From Dryocosmus kuriphilus (lineage: Eukaryota; Arthropoda; Insecta; Hymenoptera; Cynipidae): a DNA stretch of 64,000 nt. This document shows positions 21,122 through 30,517 of the stretch, one piece after another (position 1 is the stretch's first letter; every line of letters begins with the position of its first letter). The position numbers were made by a program, and so were the translations under genes. Location: the NCBI GenBank assembly GCA_038277395.1, contig CM076192.1, positions 54,669,119 to 54,733,118 on the forward strand. The letters are read 5' to 3'. A model generated the notes under the pieces. The model was not told where the DNA came from. It did not search any database and worked only from the letters and a program-made list of their open reading frames with translations.

Positions 21122-21971
21122 ATAGAAGTTTCAAAAAATCGATTTTTTTGTTTGTTGCATATTTCTCATCTAAATGATGTTTGAAATACGCTGCAGAAAG
21201 GTTTTAGCTGAACACGTCTTCGTTTGGGCGTGACAGAGCATCCAACACGGCCGCGCGTGGTCGCACCCACCACTCTACTTACGGTCTGCTGAGTCAAAGA
21301 CAAAACTTCGCGCGGCGCCTCAAATATCTCCTTTTTTTCGCTTTTTAAAATTTTTACGTGGACAATGGACTCCAAGGGATCGCGAACAGTACGTCGCAGT
21401 CGTGCAAAGCTTTAAAAATGCGTTTTCCCAAAAGTTGTATTTTTAAGGTGGGGTGAACGTTTTTAGAAAAACCTTTGAACCTATCGAGTTATATTTGCCG
21501 TGGTTATCTTCAGAAAATATGTCGCTATAATTAGACACAAGCTTTTTTGGAAATATTGGTCCAATATACTTTTACAGATATTATTAACACAAAAAAAAGG
21601 GTAAAAAAAATTAATTTTTTTTTTTTTCAAACGACCTCCATTTTGAGAATTTTTCCGATTCTTGAAAAAGCTTGTGTCTGATCATAGCCAAGGGGATAAC
21701 AAACAATAGATATGGCGGTTTTTGGGTTTCAGAACATCTGAAAGGTCACAATCATTCACCCCATGTGCCTTGGACTTTTTTGACAAGGGCGTGTTCAAGG
21801 ACACATGAAGGTCACGTGGGTCATTTCTATGAACAATCAAAAATTGTATCCAAAGTCCAAGAATAAACAAAAATATTCGTGAAAACCGCGTCCCAAAATC
21901 GTTTGTAGTTTTCCCATAATCATTTTTCAAAAATAGGCCTCGAAAATGAGGTGTTACACGAGACGACCCCC
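21122..21971. mobile_element. TTAA-flanked non-autonomous DNA element (arm 2 copy)
   Basis: This is the uninterrupted copy of the element split at 4400-9854. The right end is intact: terminal repeat at 21955-21971 followed by TTAA at 21972-21975. The left terminal repeat and its TTAA are deleted, so this copy has only one end and cannot be mobilised even with transposase in trans. No coding capacity is recognised. Confidence 0.75.
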
Positions 21972-21975
21972 TTAA

Positions 21976-23606
21976 AGGAAAAAATAAGAGGCACATCCCC
22001 CCCCCCCCCCCCCCCCCCCCTAAAGGGCTGATGAAATCATTTTCAAAGACAAAGATAAGGCTGAAATCATTGCTACCAATTTTGAAAACGTACACAAAGT
22101 AACCGGAAACTTCGGGGAACCTGAAAATGAAAATAAAATAAATAGTAGCTGTTATGACATAAATAATAAAAATGCAGACATTGAAAAAATTAAACTAACG
22201 ACGCTAAAAGAAATTAGAAAAGCCATATCTAGTACAAGACTTAAAAAAGCTCCGGGAATAATTGACAGAATCCAGAATATTGTTCTAAAACACATACCCA
22301 AAAAAGCAGTAGTACAACTAACACACACACACATATTTAATGCATGTCTCAAGAAGGGCTACTTCCCTAGGGAATGAAAAAAAGCAAAGATCCTACCAAT
22401 TTATAAAACAGGAAAAGACAAGAAGCTACCTGAGAGCTACAGACCCATCAGCCTACTATCCAATATAAGTAAAATATTAGAAACTATAATAATGAATATA
22501 CTTAAACGCCATGAAGCAATACATAATCAACTGATCCCACAGCAATTTGGGTTTAGGCCTAAGCACAATACTGTGCGACAACTAGCGCGTCTCACAGACT
22601 ATATCTCAACAAATTTCAATAAAAATAAAAGCATAGGGGCCATATTCCTCGACATGGAAAAAGCTTTTGACACGGTGTGGCACAAGGGTATAGTAGTTAA
22701 ATTGAGCAATTATAAAGTCGATCATTATCTTGTCAAACTTATTTCAAATTACTTAAGCGATAGATCATTTGTGGTAGAAGTAAATAATAAATGTTCGTAA
22801 AGAAAAAATGTGGCGGCGGGGGAGTACCACAGGGCTCAGTACTGGGACCAGTGCTATTCCTATACTACATTAATGACATCCCAGTATATGAAAATGTTAA
22901 TTTAGCTATATTTGCGGATGACACTGCACTATACACAGCATCGTGTCAAAAAAAAAAAAAAAAAAAAAATCATTAAAAATATGAAAATTTACATAACAGA
23001 CCTAGAAAAATATTTCTTTAAGTGGAAGCTCAAGATTAACATAGAAAAGACTGAACTTATAATCTTTTCCCATAAGGAGCGTGATAAAATAGCACCAAAG
23101 CTATATATGTACAATGAGGAAATTGAACCAAAACGACCAGCCAAATATCTAGGTGTAATACTTGATCCTACCCTTAGATTTACTAAACATATTGTATAGG
23201 TTCGAAAAGAGACATTCAAAGCAATAGAATCTATGTACAGTCTTATCTGTTCTAAAAGCAAAATGAACCTCTCAAACAAACTTATAATATACAAAATGAT
23301 AATTAGGCCAACGATGTTATATGCGGCTCCCATCTGGGGAGCACTTACAAGACTAATATCAATAAATTCCAAATTGCGCAAAATAAATGTCTACGAATGG
23401 CGACCGATGCGAAACCGGGAACCAGACTACTTGATATCCATCAGAAAATAAAAATACCAACCATCGAGTATGAAATCTACCGAATTTCGAAAAACTTCTA
23501 TGAAAAAATTAATGAATTAGAAATATTATCTGAAATATGTAAAAGAAAATATAACGAAGCCCCATTTAAGGTTAAATATAAGCTACCGCATCATTTACTA
23601 CAGTAA
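21976..23606 (+). pseudogene. Element G reverse transcriptase (arm 2 and beyond)
   Basis: Blocks in order are the linker with Asp-Lys-Ala-Glu-Ile-Ile-Ala near 22045, Pro-Ile-Ser-Leu-Leu near 22445, and Gln-Phe-Gly-Phe-Arg near 22545 (open 22492-22800). Glu-Lys-Ala-Phe-Asp-Thr-Val-Trp lies near 22660, Gly-Val-Pro-Gln-Gly-Ser near 22825, Phe-Ala-Asp-Asp near 22910 and Lys-Tyr-Leu-Gly-Val-Ile-Leu near 23145. Disruptions are a 24-base C run at 21997-22020, a stop at 22376, a TAA at 22798, a 22-base A run near 22950 and a TAG at 23198. The catalytic Asp-Asp is present but the frame is not continuous. Bases 21976-22841 are repeated in reverse at 1-4395. Confidence 0.9.
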
Positions 23607-24140
23607 AAATCATGACATCTGTTTTTATAGCACCAAATCTCTAGTTCCTAAGCCTGTATATATTGTAAATAAAATAGCCATAGTTTATATATCTTAATTT
23701 TAGGACAAAATCAATAATTACAAAGCAGGTTTTTTCTTTCTCTGTTTTCCTGATAACAAATATTTCATTCATAAGATTTTAGTAATAAGAAAACTCGCAC
23801 ATTACAAACTAAAATGGGTAAACCGTCTGAGGTAGGAACCATCTATCTAAATATAAATTTAAACCATATGTACAAAAACTGTATTACTACAAATGAGAAA
23901 AATAAAAGATACAATTTAAATGGGGGAAAAAAAACACGCAGTGTTGCAGGTTAACCGCCATGATAAGTTAACTGCACCTGCACGCGCTTGTAACTTTTTG
24001 GATATATTAATTGTATCTACAAGTGGACGTAAGACTCTTGTGAAACACAAAATACAAGAACTTTGCGAACTTGTAGTTTTTATGAAATAGGCCCGACCTA
24101 AGCGTAGTATCAGCATAATCTAAATAAATATTAGCAACAA
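23607..24140 (+). other. Element G 3' UTR followed by unassigned sequence
   Basis: After the TAA of the G reverse transcriptase there is an A/T-rich 3' UTR with AATAAA near 23670. I cannot place the 3' end of the element. 23720-24140 shows no gene, repeat or RNA that I can recognise. Confidence 0.5.
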
Positions 24141-24145
24141 ATATT

Positions 24146-24190
24146 AGCGATGGGCAATACGGTATCAATATATTGCAATATCGATACTTC
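24146..24190. repeat. Possible hAT-like transposon terminus
   Basis: TAGCGATGGGCAATACGGTA resembles the conserved CAGxGATGGGCAA ends of hAT transposons, and is followed by short palindromic AATATCGATA-type words. No matching inverted end or 8-bp duplication was found nearby, so this is only a candidate. Confidence 0.35.
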
Positions 24191-24290
24191 TTACTGACGA
24201 TACTTTCCAGTATCAATACTTTTCTTCCGATATGACGAGTATTGACAGTATAGGAAAATTGCGCCACCCTCTGGAAAAAATTGTCGGACT

Positions 24291-24893
24291 AAATAAAGAT
24301 CTGTGGACATCAGCTTCATTTAAAAAGAAGTGAGCCATTTATTTTCGTAATCATGCTAAAATATTGTATATTAATTTTTTTTTACAATGAAAATTCATCT
24401 CCAGATTTTATATTTTGCAGTGTGAAATATTTTCTGGAAAAAATTTCTGTTTTTAGTTAACCCTGTGTTTATAAGAAATTTAGAAACTTTTTTATGATCT
24501 CGTGTGAGCATGGTACTGTTCTTAATTGTCTAAAGAATGACAAATGTCATAAGGTTTGTTAAAATAATGTTAAAAAACGATATCTTAATGCATTTATTCT
24601 GTAAAATAGATCTCTAAGAGCTCAGTTTAAAGTTGCTTTCTGTTTTTTAATTTACAAGAATTTCCATATAAAACGGTACTTTTAAAAGGGGTTGCGCTAA
24701 ATATGAAATAAGAACTGTGCAACAAAAAATATTTTTGTGATTCTCGTTGAAAAATTTTTTAAATTCTGAGTAATAATCCGAAATCAAAGTATCTTACCAT
24801 GTTTGCGACAAAAAAAAGGTCTCTCAGAAAAAGGCCTCCCGATTGTGAAAAAGTAAAACGAAGTTCCTAAACCCTTTTCTCATCCCACGTCAC
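24291..24893 (-). repeat. Duplicated histone H4 3' flank, unit 1 (lacks the H4 coding part)
   Basis: It matches 24894-25589 with many short deletions. Shared landmarks are AAATAAAGATCTGTGGACAT at the start, CTCTAAGAGCTCAGTTTAAA in the middle and AGTAAAACGAAGTT at the end (24850 and 25570). In unit 2 that last word lies just past the H4 stop codon. In unit 1 the stem-loop position is degraded to AAAGGCCTCCCGATTGTG and no H4 coding sequence follows. It is either a decayed neighbouring histone repeat or a poor-quality duplicate of the same locus. Confidence 0.85.
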
Positions 24894-25589
24894 AAATAAA
24901 GATCTGTGGACATCAGCTTCATTTAAAAAGAAGTGAGCCATTTATTTTCGTAAATGCTAAAATATTGTATATTAATTTTTTTTACAATGAAAATTCATCT
25001 CCAGATTTATCTTTATATTTTGTGCAGTGTGAAATATTTTTCAATAACACCTTATCTATTTCTGTTTTTAGTTAACCCTGTGTTTATAAGAAATTTAGAA
25101 ACTTTTTTATGATTTCGTGTGAGCATGGTACTGTACTTAAATGTCTAAAGAATGACAAATATAATGTCATAAGGTTTTGTTAAAATAATGTTAAAAAGTT
25201 TACGATATTTAATGCATTTATTCTGTAAAATAGATCTCTAAGAGCTCAGTTTAAAGTTGCTTTCTGTGTTATTTTAATTTATCAAGAATTTCCATATAAA
25301 ACGGTACTTTTAAAAGGGGTTGCGCTAAATATGAAATAAGAACATATTGTGTTTTTTTAACAAACGAATATTGTTTGTGAAATTCTCGTTGAATGTTGCT
25401 ATATTTTAATTTTAAGAAAGGATCTAAGGTTTTTAAATTCTGACACTCAGTTATATAATCCGGACTAATAATAAATGTATACAATTAAAAACATGTTTGC
25501 CAAAACAAGGGATCAATCCGCCGTAAAAAATGATTGGTGGCCCTGAAAAGGGCCGATTGTTGTTTGTGAAGTAAAACGAAGTTAGATTT
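24894..25589 (-). repeat. Histone H4 3' flank, unit 2 (intact)
   Basis: The downstream flank of the H4 gene, on its 3' side. The period relative to unit 1 is 603 bp at the left end and grows towards H4 because unit 1 has deletions. It contains the histone stem-loop (25539-25554). Confidence 0.85.
25539..25554 (-). terminator. Histone mRNA 3' stem-loop (H4)
   Basis: GGCCCTTTTCAGGGCC on the minus strand: a 6-bp stem with the loop TTTC, 36 bases past the stop codon. This is the binding site of stem-loop binding protein for cleavage without polyadenylation, as in metazoan replication-dependent histone genes. The sequence is identical to the H3 stem-loop at 27949-27964. Confidence 0.96.
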
Positions 25590-25904
<315 letters not shown>

Positions 25905-25976
25905 TCAGCAAGACTAACGTGTACACACCCTCAACATTAAACACAAAATGATGAATTTGCAGCCTCGTTTTTGCGT

Positions 25977-25985
25977 TTTAAATAA
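25977..25985 (-). promoter_or_regulatory. Probable TATA box of H4
   Basis: TATTTAAAA on the minus strand, about 76-84 bases upstream of the H4 start codon, suits a short histone 5' UTR. Between it and the ATG lies the 16-mer discussed in the findings (25951-25966). Confidence 0.55.
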
Positions 25986-26569
25986 GTTTATTGATTCTTC
26001 ATTACATTTTGTACACAGATTTTCCAACGTGAACACATATTAATAATTATTAGGTACCTATTTCATCGCAGGAAATTTTGACCCTATCAATTCCGAATAA
26101 TAAATGTTTAGTTACTATTCTATACTGCTAACAGTTTGTGTTAATTTTCGTTTGGGTAAAAATATTTATAAAATCCCTTAGTTCTTTAAAATTTTAAGAC
26201 CAGTTTCCCCCAGAAAATAATAATATCTTTTTAAATTAAAAAACAGAGATATGTACTAGAATATCGTAAAATGGCATGTCTGTTATTTTTAATGGCTTAG
26301 AATTCATTTTAAAGAACAAAGTTTTTGGAAAATATTGTATTTCGATCAAGCATGTTCTTTTTTTAAGTCGACCTTTCCCGCAACATTTAAGCTCATTTGC
26401 TTTTGAATTTTTAAAAATAGTAACCATTTCGAAGCTTGAAACAAAAGCGCGTACATTTGGCTAATGATCAAGTTTGTAAAAAATAACCGAAGAATTGACT
26501 TTTTCGGCATAAAGGCAGTATAAAAAGCCTTATGCTTTGAGCTTTATTTACGAAAGCGCTCATTGTAGT
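25986..26569. other. H4-side spacer
   Basis: AT-rich with no gene recognised. Short open stretches on both strands at 26236-26464 overlap each other and show no family resemblance. Confidence 0.5.
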
Positions 26570-27210
26570 TTAATTTTTGTAAAGTAAGTCCTAGATATTT
26601 AACACAACTAGCTCCAAGGCTTAATGCCGCGTTATGAATTAAAAAGTCTGGCCTTTCCTCTTTTTTTTAAATAATGATTGGGGTTTTTCCTTGAAAAGAT
26701 AGTTGACTTTTTTTCGATTGGCATTGACACTTAGTTTCCAGTAGAAAAAGTTAAGAACTAAATTTACCCTTTACCTAAAACTGGCTCGTGTAGTTGTATC
26801 ATCGGCGAAAAGATCGTGTGATGCTGCAGACGGTAAGTCGTTAATGAAATTTACACGGCCGAGGATGGAAAAAATCCTGAGAAGGCTGCGTATTGAAGCT
26901 CGTTATGAATTGAAATCCGTGACCTTTTTCTTTTCTCAATGTTTTGAGATTTTAAAAGCCAGGGACGACGGATCGCGTTTCCCTTGATGCCAAACCGTGT
27001 GGCACAAATCTATTTCCAAATCTTTCCATAGCAGTAGATATATTTTTATTAAAGTTGCTACCGCAATTTACTACTCTAATTTCCGTTGCTCGACTGTCTA
27101 TTTTTTCTGAAACAAATTGCTCAGGAATTAATGTTTTATTTACGTTTTCACACCTATTAAGCAGAAAGTAAGTCGAACCATCGTTGAAACTTTCTGGAAA
27201 AATCCTTTCC
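26570..27210 (-). pseudogene. Degenerate Jockey-type reverse-transcriptase relic in the H4-H3 spacer
   Basis: On the minus strand, from 27205 downward, one can still read Thr-Leu-Ile-Pro-Glu-Gln-Phe near 27125, Asn-Phe-Asn-Lys-Asn near 27050 and Val-Pro-His-Gly (from Val-Trp-His-Gly) near 27000. Further down are Phe-Ile-Asn-Asp-Leu-Pro near 26850, Phe-Ala-Asp-Asp-Thr near 26800 and a Lys-Tyr-Leu-Gly-Leu-Thr segment near 26600. Stops and frameshifts are frequent and spacing between blocks is shorter than in intact copies, so it is old and internally deleted. It belongs to none of the families A-J at close identity. It occupies over a third of the histone spacer. Confidence 0.75.
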
Positions 27211-27286
27211 AGGCTTATGAATTTGCAGCCTCTGGCGCTGGTTTTATGGACAGAGGGCACAGTTTCCCTTTCCCTGAAACTAGAAG

Positions 27287-27403
27287 CCAATGAGCAACAC
27301 GCTCTCCCGTCTCTCACGTTCTTTGTCAATGAGCAACGCGGACTCCCTTCTTTGATGGCTCTAACCAATGAGCGATGCATGCTCCCTTCTTTGGTACTAC
27401 TAA
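27287..27403 (+). promoter_or_regulatory. Three 39-bp direct repeats with CCAAT boxes upstream of H3
   Basis: CCAATGAGCAAC (27287), TCAATGAGCAAC (27326) and CCAATGAGCGAT (27365) start units spaced exactly 39 bp. The units also share a CTCCC(G/T)TCT-like second half. The array ends about 100 bases before the H3 start codon and just before a TATA-like AATAAATAAG (27411). CCAAT boxes are known elements of histone promoters; the regular repeat suggests an upstream activating array. The function is inferred. Confidence 0.7.
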
Positions 27404-27408
27404 TTTGG

Positions 27409-27420
27409 AAGCGAATAAAT
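27409..27420 (+). promoter_or_regulatory. Probable TATA-like element of H3
   Basis: GCGAATAAATAA about 85-95 bases upstream of the H3 ATG, at a spacing similar to that of the H4 element. Confidence 0.45.
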
Positions 27421-27502
27421 AAGCGTGTTTTATGTGTTTCAAACTCATTTTGTGTCTGGACTTTCGTAGTGACGAAGCTGTTGCCGATTTGAAAATTGAA
27501 GG

Positions 27503-27715
27503 ATGGCTCGAACCAAGCAGACCGCTCGCAAGTCTACTGGTGGAAAGGCGCCAAGGAAGCAGTTGGCTACTAAAGCTGCAAGAAAAAAAAGTGCGCCTGC
27601 CACCGGAGGAGTTAAGAAGCCTCACCGTTACAGGCCAGGAACTGTTGCTCTCCGTGAGATCCGTCGTTACCAAAAGAGCACGGAGCTGTTGATCCGCAAG
27701 CTCCCCTTCCAACGT

Positions 27716-27747
<32 letters not shown>

Positions 27748-27916
27748 TGACCTGCGATTCCAGAGCTCCGCTGTGATGGCTCTCCAGGAAGCCAGTGAGG
27801 CTTACTTGGTTGGACTTTTCGAAGATACAAACTTGTGCGCTATTCACGCCAAGAGAGTCACCATCATGCCAAAAGACATCCAGTTGGCTCGCCGTATCCG
27901 TGGAGAACGTGCTTAA
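27503..27916 (+). CDS. H3: Histone H3 (H3.2-type) with one extra lysine codon
   Basis: 137 codons including Met, one more than the usual 136. It is intronless. It is replication-dependent in type: Ala31, Ser87-Val89-Met90 and Ser96 (conventional numbering), and a stem-loop follows. The tail carries the normal Lys4, Lys9, Lys14, Lys18 and Lys23 contexts. At 27581-27592 the codons read Arg-Lys-Lys-Ser where every H3 I know has Ala-Arg-Lys27-Ser28. The insertion is one AAA codon within a run of eight A, so it keeps the frame. The rest of the histone fold is canonical. It is divergent from H4, with which it forms the core tetramer. The extra residue is either a real variant or a 3-base homopolymer error. 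Confidence 0.97.
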
Positions 27917-27948
27917 TTTCGACCTGTACTAAACTACTACAAACAATC

Positions 27949-27964
27949 GGCCCTTTTCAGGGCC
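27949..27964 (+). terminator. Histone mRNA 3' stem-loop (H3)
   Basis: GGCCCTTTTCAGGGCC with an upstream CAAACAATC and downstream ACAAA, 33 bases after the stop codon. A purine-rich ACGAAGGGGTTG at about 27980-27991 is a candidate histone downstream element for U7 snRNP pairing. Confidence 0.96.
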
Positions 27965-27994
27965 AACAAATTTTTTTAACGAAGGGGTTGTTTA

Positions 27995-28855
27995 CTTGTT
28001 TTTACACATAATTTTTTTTTTCTCCTCACATGCAAGCCAATTTTCATTTTGCCAATAACAATGGTTTTAATTTCCTTGTAAAGATAGTATTATTATGATA
28101 ACTGTGAAGGCCGGAACAGATGTAAATTTTTTAGCTAAATTTTCTTGTCTCGTTTCATAATCGAAAGTATGTTGGAGACTTTCTATTCTTTAGCATTAAC
28201 AGGGTTGCTACAACTTAGAAAATTTTGTAGCAGTTCTGACTGATAATGTTGAAAAAATTATTAATGCAATTAATTTATTTTGGACTATTTTAAAATGCCA
28301 TTAATTCATGTAAATATTTTCTTGTGTAAGAGATCTTTTCTCTCTTCCGTGTTAAGAATTTTATAAATTTATCAAAAGTATGAACTTATTGTCGTGAATA
28401 GTTTACAGATTTTTTCATAAAATGAACCTCATTAAAGATCTCATTAAAAGCATAAATCGAAGGTAGTCATGATGATTAAACTCATTTTTTCTAACTTGAC
28501 CTTTGCGTCATATTTTTTTTATGCAAAAAGTGCATTCACAAACTTGCAACTTTTTTGGGCCGTGTTGGACTGAGCCTGAGTTCCCGGGTGGATCTTTACC
28601 TCTTAGTAATTACATGATTTGTCGCTTGTTCAAATTTTAATGTCAGTTGATGGCAAAATCATTTTGTTTTAATGTAATTAAAGTAAAAAATTTTCCAAAA
28701 ACTTATAATTTATCAGTTAATCCTAAAACTACTATAATAAAGCTGATATTGTTACGAGTCTTTTAACGTAATAAAATTTTATAACATATTTTATAAAAAA
28801 CTGCTATGGCTCAGAGCCTCGTAACCCGAGTGTTTTGAAAAGCGCTGAATCAGTA
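27995..28855. other. AT-rich intergenic sequence
   Basis: No gene, RNA or repeat is recognised between the H3 downstream region and the Copia remnant. Confidence 0.5.
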
Positions 28856-28859
28856 CCCA

Positions 28860-29786
28860 GAGAGCTCGATCAATGAAACAGCAGATTTTTAAGGAAACAA
28901 TTTCATTTGGTGGATTTGGGTATCTTGCAACGATATATTAGCATTGAAGTAAAAAGAAATGAAGCCGGTTTCTATTGCATAAAACAGTCTTAATATATAG
29001 AAACTATCTTACGTCGATTCGGACAGGAAGATGCAAAAAGTTCGAATGTGCCTTTGGATCCAGGATATCTTAAAAATAGAGAGAATCAACCGCCGATGGA
29101 GCAAGGTGAAAAGTATCAGCAATTAATAGGAGCATTATTGTATCTGGCCGTTAATACTAGACCTGATATTACTGCCAGCGTTACAATATTGAGTCAACAT
29201 AATAAACAGCCCACATCAGCCGACTGGGAGGAGACAAAGCGAGTGGCCCGCTATCTAAAGGGGACTAAAAACTATGAACTGATTCTTGGTCAATGGAAGA
29301 AAGAAGAAGGACTAATCGGCTACGCGGATGCAGACTGGGCGTAGAACAGGGAAGACAGAAGATCAAACAGTGGTTACTGGTTACGTATTCCGATATTTGA
29401 ATGTCACAATCAGCTGGAGATGCCGAAAACAGACATGTGTCGCACTTTCATCAACGGAGGCAGAATATGTTGCATTAGCAGAAGCATGTCAAGAATGCAT
29501 ATGGATACGTCGTCTGTTAGAAGATTTTTTGCATGCAGAACAAAGCACCACAATTATTTTTGAAGACAATAAAAGTTGCTTAAAACTAATAAGCAATAAG
29601 AGGTTTAGCCACCGAACCAAACATATCGACACGAAATTTCATTTCGTTAAGGAATTGAAGGAAGAAGGAACTATGGATTTTAAATATTGCCTTACAAACC
29701 AGATGCTTGCCGACATGCTCATAAAGCCTCTGAGCAAAATTAAATTAATGTACATTGCACAGGAATGTGGTTTATCAATACAATAA
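28860..29786 (+). pseudogene. Copia-type polyprotein remnant: reverse-transcriptase end and RNase H
   Basis: Coding similarity begins near 28905 (Asp-Leu-Gly-Ile-Leu-Gln-Arg-Tyr ... Ile-Glu-Val). After a stop at 28993 the frame is open at 29048-29344 and then 29328-29786. Copia RNase H landmarks are Gly-Tyr-Ala-Asp-Ala-Asp-Trp-Ala near 29325, Ser-Ser-Thr-Glu-Ala-Glu-Tyr-Val-Ala near 29452, Glu-Asp-Asn-Lys-Ser-Cys near 29563, and His-Arg-Thr-Lys-His-Ile-Asp near 29612. The end lies 25 bases before the 3' LTR. gag, protease, integrase and most of the reverse transcriptase are absent, so this is a 5'-truncated copy. A frameshift at 29340 separates the two halves. Confidence 0.9.
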
Positions 29787-29811
29787 GGTGCATATTATCG
29801 TTTAGGAAGGG

Positions 29812-30183
29812 TGTTGGAGTTCATCGGTATTATACACCCACCCAGGAATACAAATACATTCTCAGGATATATCCATGAGACTCGAGCTTCAAGTTTTTGA
29901 CCTGAACTTTTTGACTGGACCTTCAACTCTCGCCTAAAGGGAAGAATTGGTTCGTCTGGTGTCAGCCGTCGGGACGACATCCACAATTTAGATCGAGAAA
30001 TCTACAGAGGTTTTTTATCCCTTTTTGCATATCACGTTTTACTGTTTCTAAATATTTACATCTACTCATTTTATACATTTTTACTCACTAGATTACAGAT
30101 CCATTATTCTACCGGTTTCTTGTGTATAGATAAATAAACGTAACAGTTAAACGGAGATAATTGTTTACTCATTTTTTCCAACA
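29812..30183 (+). repeat. Copia 3' LTR
   Basis: 372 bp starting TGTTGGAGTT and ending TTTTCCAACA, with the TG...CA ends and the 7-bp TGTTGGA/TCCAACA inverted repeat usual for Copia LTRs. A purine-rich AGGAAGGG immediately upstream is a polypurine tract. AATAAACG near 30132 may be the polyadenylation signal. No 5' LTR is present in the window, so the exact LTR length rests on these ends only. Confidence 0.75.
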
Positions 30184-30382
30184 AATCATCAATGAGCTAA
30201 ACTCCGACCAGCTTCCGATCATTATTTGTCTAAATAATTCCTGTAATATTGATTGACAAGAAAAAAAGTTCCTCAATTACAGGCTTGCTAATTGGAATAA
30301 GTTCAGGGAAACTATTAACGACAAACTCACTATACAGAATTTTAGAACTAAATCAGACATTGATGATGGTATTATGATGCCT
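30184..30382 (+). mobile_element. Element D, piece 1 (endonuclease end and linker)
   Basis: Reads Asn-Glu-Leu-Asn-Ser-Asp-Gln-Leu-Pro, a decayed Ser-Asp-His block, then the linker. The same sequence is present at 60211-60335 upstream of the other C copy. There the target word ATCAATGATGCCT is complete, whereas here about 20 bp including its start are deleted. Left of it is the Copia LTR, so D is truncated at its 5' side here. Confidence 0.8.
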
Positions 30383-30517
30383 GTCATTTGATCAATGATT
30401 GCGACATTAGTAGATTGACATTGATTCTACATTCATTCTATTGATTGGACATTTGAAAGTGAATTGACATTAATTACATTTGAAGTAGTAGACATTTGAT
30501 AGTATGTTGAGTGCACC

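Noticed and set aside
27326..27847. Minus-strand 173-codon stretch over H3
   Set aside because: Antisense to a near-invariant histone coding sequence.
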